This document shows, piece after piece, positions 62,936 through 64,000 of a stretch of 64,000 nucleotides of DNA; the stretch's first letter is position 1; every line of letters starts with the position of its first letter. The DNA lies in NCBI RefSeq assembly GCF_024741815.1, contig NZ_CP102951.1, positions 5,408,001 through 5,472,000 of the forward strand, read 5' to 3'. The notes below the pieces were generated by a model. The model searched no databases, had not been told where the DNA came from, and worked only from the letters and a program-made list of their open reading frames with translations. Made by a program: the position numbers and the translations under genes. This DNA comes from Pseudomonas sp. LS1212. Its GTDB lineage: Bacteria > Pseudomonadota > Gammaproteobacteria > Pseudomonadales > Pseudomonadaceae.

Positions 62936-64000
62936 TTAAAGGAGGGGGATGGAGTAGCTGAGGATCAAACGGTTCTCATCTTGATCCTTGGTGTTCGCGA
63001 TATCGCTACGCCACATGGCGTTTTTCCACATAATGCCCAGACCTTTCAGCGAGCCTGACTGTACGACATACGCCAGAGTCAGGTCACGCTCCCACTCAGT
63101 GCGCTCACCGATCGTACTGTCGATATTGTCACCTTTGAGATAGACAACAACTGCGGTAGCGCCTGGCAAACCGACCTTGGCGAAGTCATAACCATAACGC
63201 GCTTGCCAGGTACGCTCACCGGCGCGGCCGAATTTCTGAATTTGCGAGTCAGTGATGGTGTAGTTCGACGAGCCATCGCCCTGGTTCAGCCAAGGGAAAT
63301 CGCTGTCACCATCGCTTACCTGGTAGCCGCCACCGAAGGTGTGGCCCGCGACGCTATAGAGGAACAGGGCACTGTATAGATCGTTGTCGACCTTACCTTT
63401 TGTGACGCCACCGTCGTAGAAGCCCGTGGTGAAATACCGTGGGTCGTTACCATTGGCGCCGTCATCGGAGCTGTTGAAGTAACGCAGATCAGTCTTCAAT
63501 ACACCCGGCCCAATCGACCAGTTGTGCACCAGTCCCAGGAAGTGCTGCTTATAGAAGTCATCCAGGTTGCCGTAGTAGTACTGCAGCAGCAGATCTTTGG
63601 TCAGCTTGTAGTCAGCCCCCGCGTAAAGGAACTTGTTGCTGAACTGGCCGGTGCGGGCATTATTGGCGCCTGCAATGGACATTTCTTCGTCATTGGAGGA
63701 GTTGCGGCCTTTGACATGCTCGATCTGACCACCAATCAAGGTGAGGTCCTTGATCTCGTTCGAAGTGATCTGGCCACCTTCGAACGTCTGCGGCAGCAAG
63801 CGGCCATCGTTGTAGGAAATTACCGGCAGTTTCGGCAGCAATGTGCCGTAACGCAGCTCTGTCTGTGAGAATTTGGCTTTGGCAGTCGCGCCAAGACTGG
63901 AAAAATCACTGACCGCGCGGCCATCACTGTCAGTCGGGAATACGGTACCGCCATAGCTGGCACTGGTTGGGTTGCCATGACGACCTTTACCCGAATCCAG
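62936..64000 (-). CDS. OprD-family outer-membrane porin (5' part outside window)
   Basis: About 354 C-terminal residues are visible, without interruption up to the window edge. The pattern of alternating beta strands, TELRYGTLLPKLPVISYNDGRLLPQTFEG, GERTWQARYGYDFAKVGLPG and the closing NRLILSYSIPLL strand is typical of OprD channels for amino acids or small carboxylates. Eighteen-stranded barrel expected; substrate not predictable. Next to the sulfur-starvation gene lsfA, so it might be co-regulated, but it has no visible promoter here. Confidence 0.92.
   Translation of the reverse strand: MDSGKGRHGNPTSASYGGTVFPTDSDGRAVSDFSSLGATAKAKFSQTELRYGTLLPKLPVISYNDGRLLPQTFEGGQITSNEIKDLTLIGGQIEHVKGRNSSNDEEMSIAGANNARTGQFSNKFLYAGADYKLTKDLLLQYYYGNLDDFYKQHFLGLVHNWSIGPGVLKTDLRYFNSSDDGANGNDPRYFTTGFYDGGVTKGKVDNDLYSALFLYSVAGHTFGGGYQVSDGDSDFPWLNQGDGSSNYTITDSQIQKFGRAGERTWQARYGYDFAKVGLPGATAVVVYLKGDNIDSTIGERTEWERDLTLAYVVQSGSLKGLGIMWKNAMWRSDIANTKDQDENRLILSYSIPLL

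Noticed and set aside
1..64000. tRNA, rRNA or complete insertion sequence
   Set aside because: No cloverleaf-like segments with CCA ends, no rRNA stretches and no transposase-like protein were seen in any frame.

Overview
The window is a piece of a Pseudomonas chromosome, most like the P. fluorescens/putida lineage. GC is high in most genes. There are many short inverted repeats of the pseudomonad REP type. Gene order from ilvD through folA, thyA, lgt, ptsP, rppH, ilvA, rpiA, serA, a penicillin-acylase gene and the spu polyamine genes follows the order I recall around PA0296-PA0353 of P. aeruginosa. Accessory blocks sit between and beside these core genes.

Layout. 1-2.3 kb: lower-GC end of a possible natural-product locus, with the tail of an unidentified gene, an AurF-like di-iron N-oxygenase and a Bcr/CflA-type exporter. 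2.5-8.6 kb: ilvD, a DUF3077-like gene behind a long structured leader, folA, and a DUF2868 membrane protein paired with a DUF3482 GTPase. 8.7-15.5 kb: an aminoethylphosphonate uptake and degradation cluster (HD oxygenase, FAD oxidase, ABC transporter, LysR regulator) whose regulator starts inside a MITE-like inverted repeat. 15.8-18.6 kb: cadA/cadR metal efflux. 18.6-38.8 kb: mainly core metabolism and envelope genes (thyA, lgt, TSUP permease, NRDE protein, ptsP, rppH, HAD phosphatase, ilvA, rpiA, two SdiA-regulated-type proteins, FAA hydrolase, D-2-hydroxyglutarate dehydrogenase, serA, a broken DUF4399 gene, solute-binding protein, DUF523, prolyl hydroxylase, DUF2059, lipase-like hydrolase). 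38.9-52.4 kb: thioredoxin-like DUF6436, the HacB-like acylase, and spuHGFEDCB with divergent spuI; spuA is reduced to a deletion remnant. 52.6-58.0 kb: TetR regulator and the ssuEADCBF sulfonate-sulfur operon.

58.2-62.1 kb is the most unusual part. A second copy of the structured leader and DUF3077-like gene precedes an orphan type VI secretion hcp. The hcp stop overlaps the start of a DUF4225-like toxin candidate with a glycine-rich hydrophobic core. Next to it lies a small family of tandem membrane proteins that look like amplified and decaying immunity genes. The window ends with lsfA, whose native promoter, ribosome site and start are kept but whose catalytic half is deleted out of frame, and with the 3' part of an OprD-type porin.

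Four damaged genes (spuA, lsfA, DUF4399 and a third immunity copy) show recent gene decay. The strongest candidate for something undescribed is the roughly 270-280 nt leader present twice. The two copies have diverged in sequence but keep the same long stems, in an order that allows a pseudoknot, and also have alternative downstream partners near the ribosome-binding site. All identifications are from reading the sequence; no database search was run.
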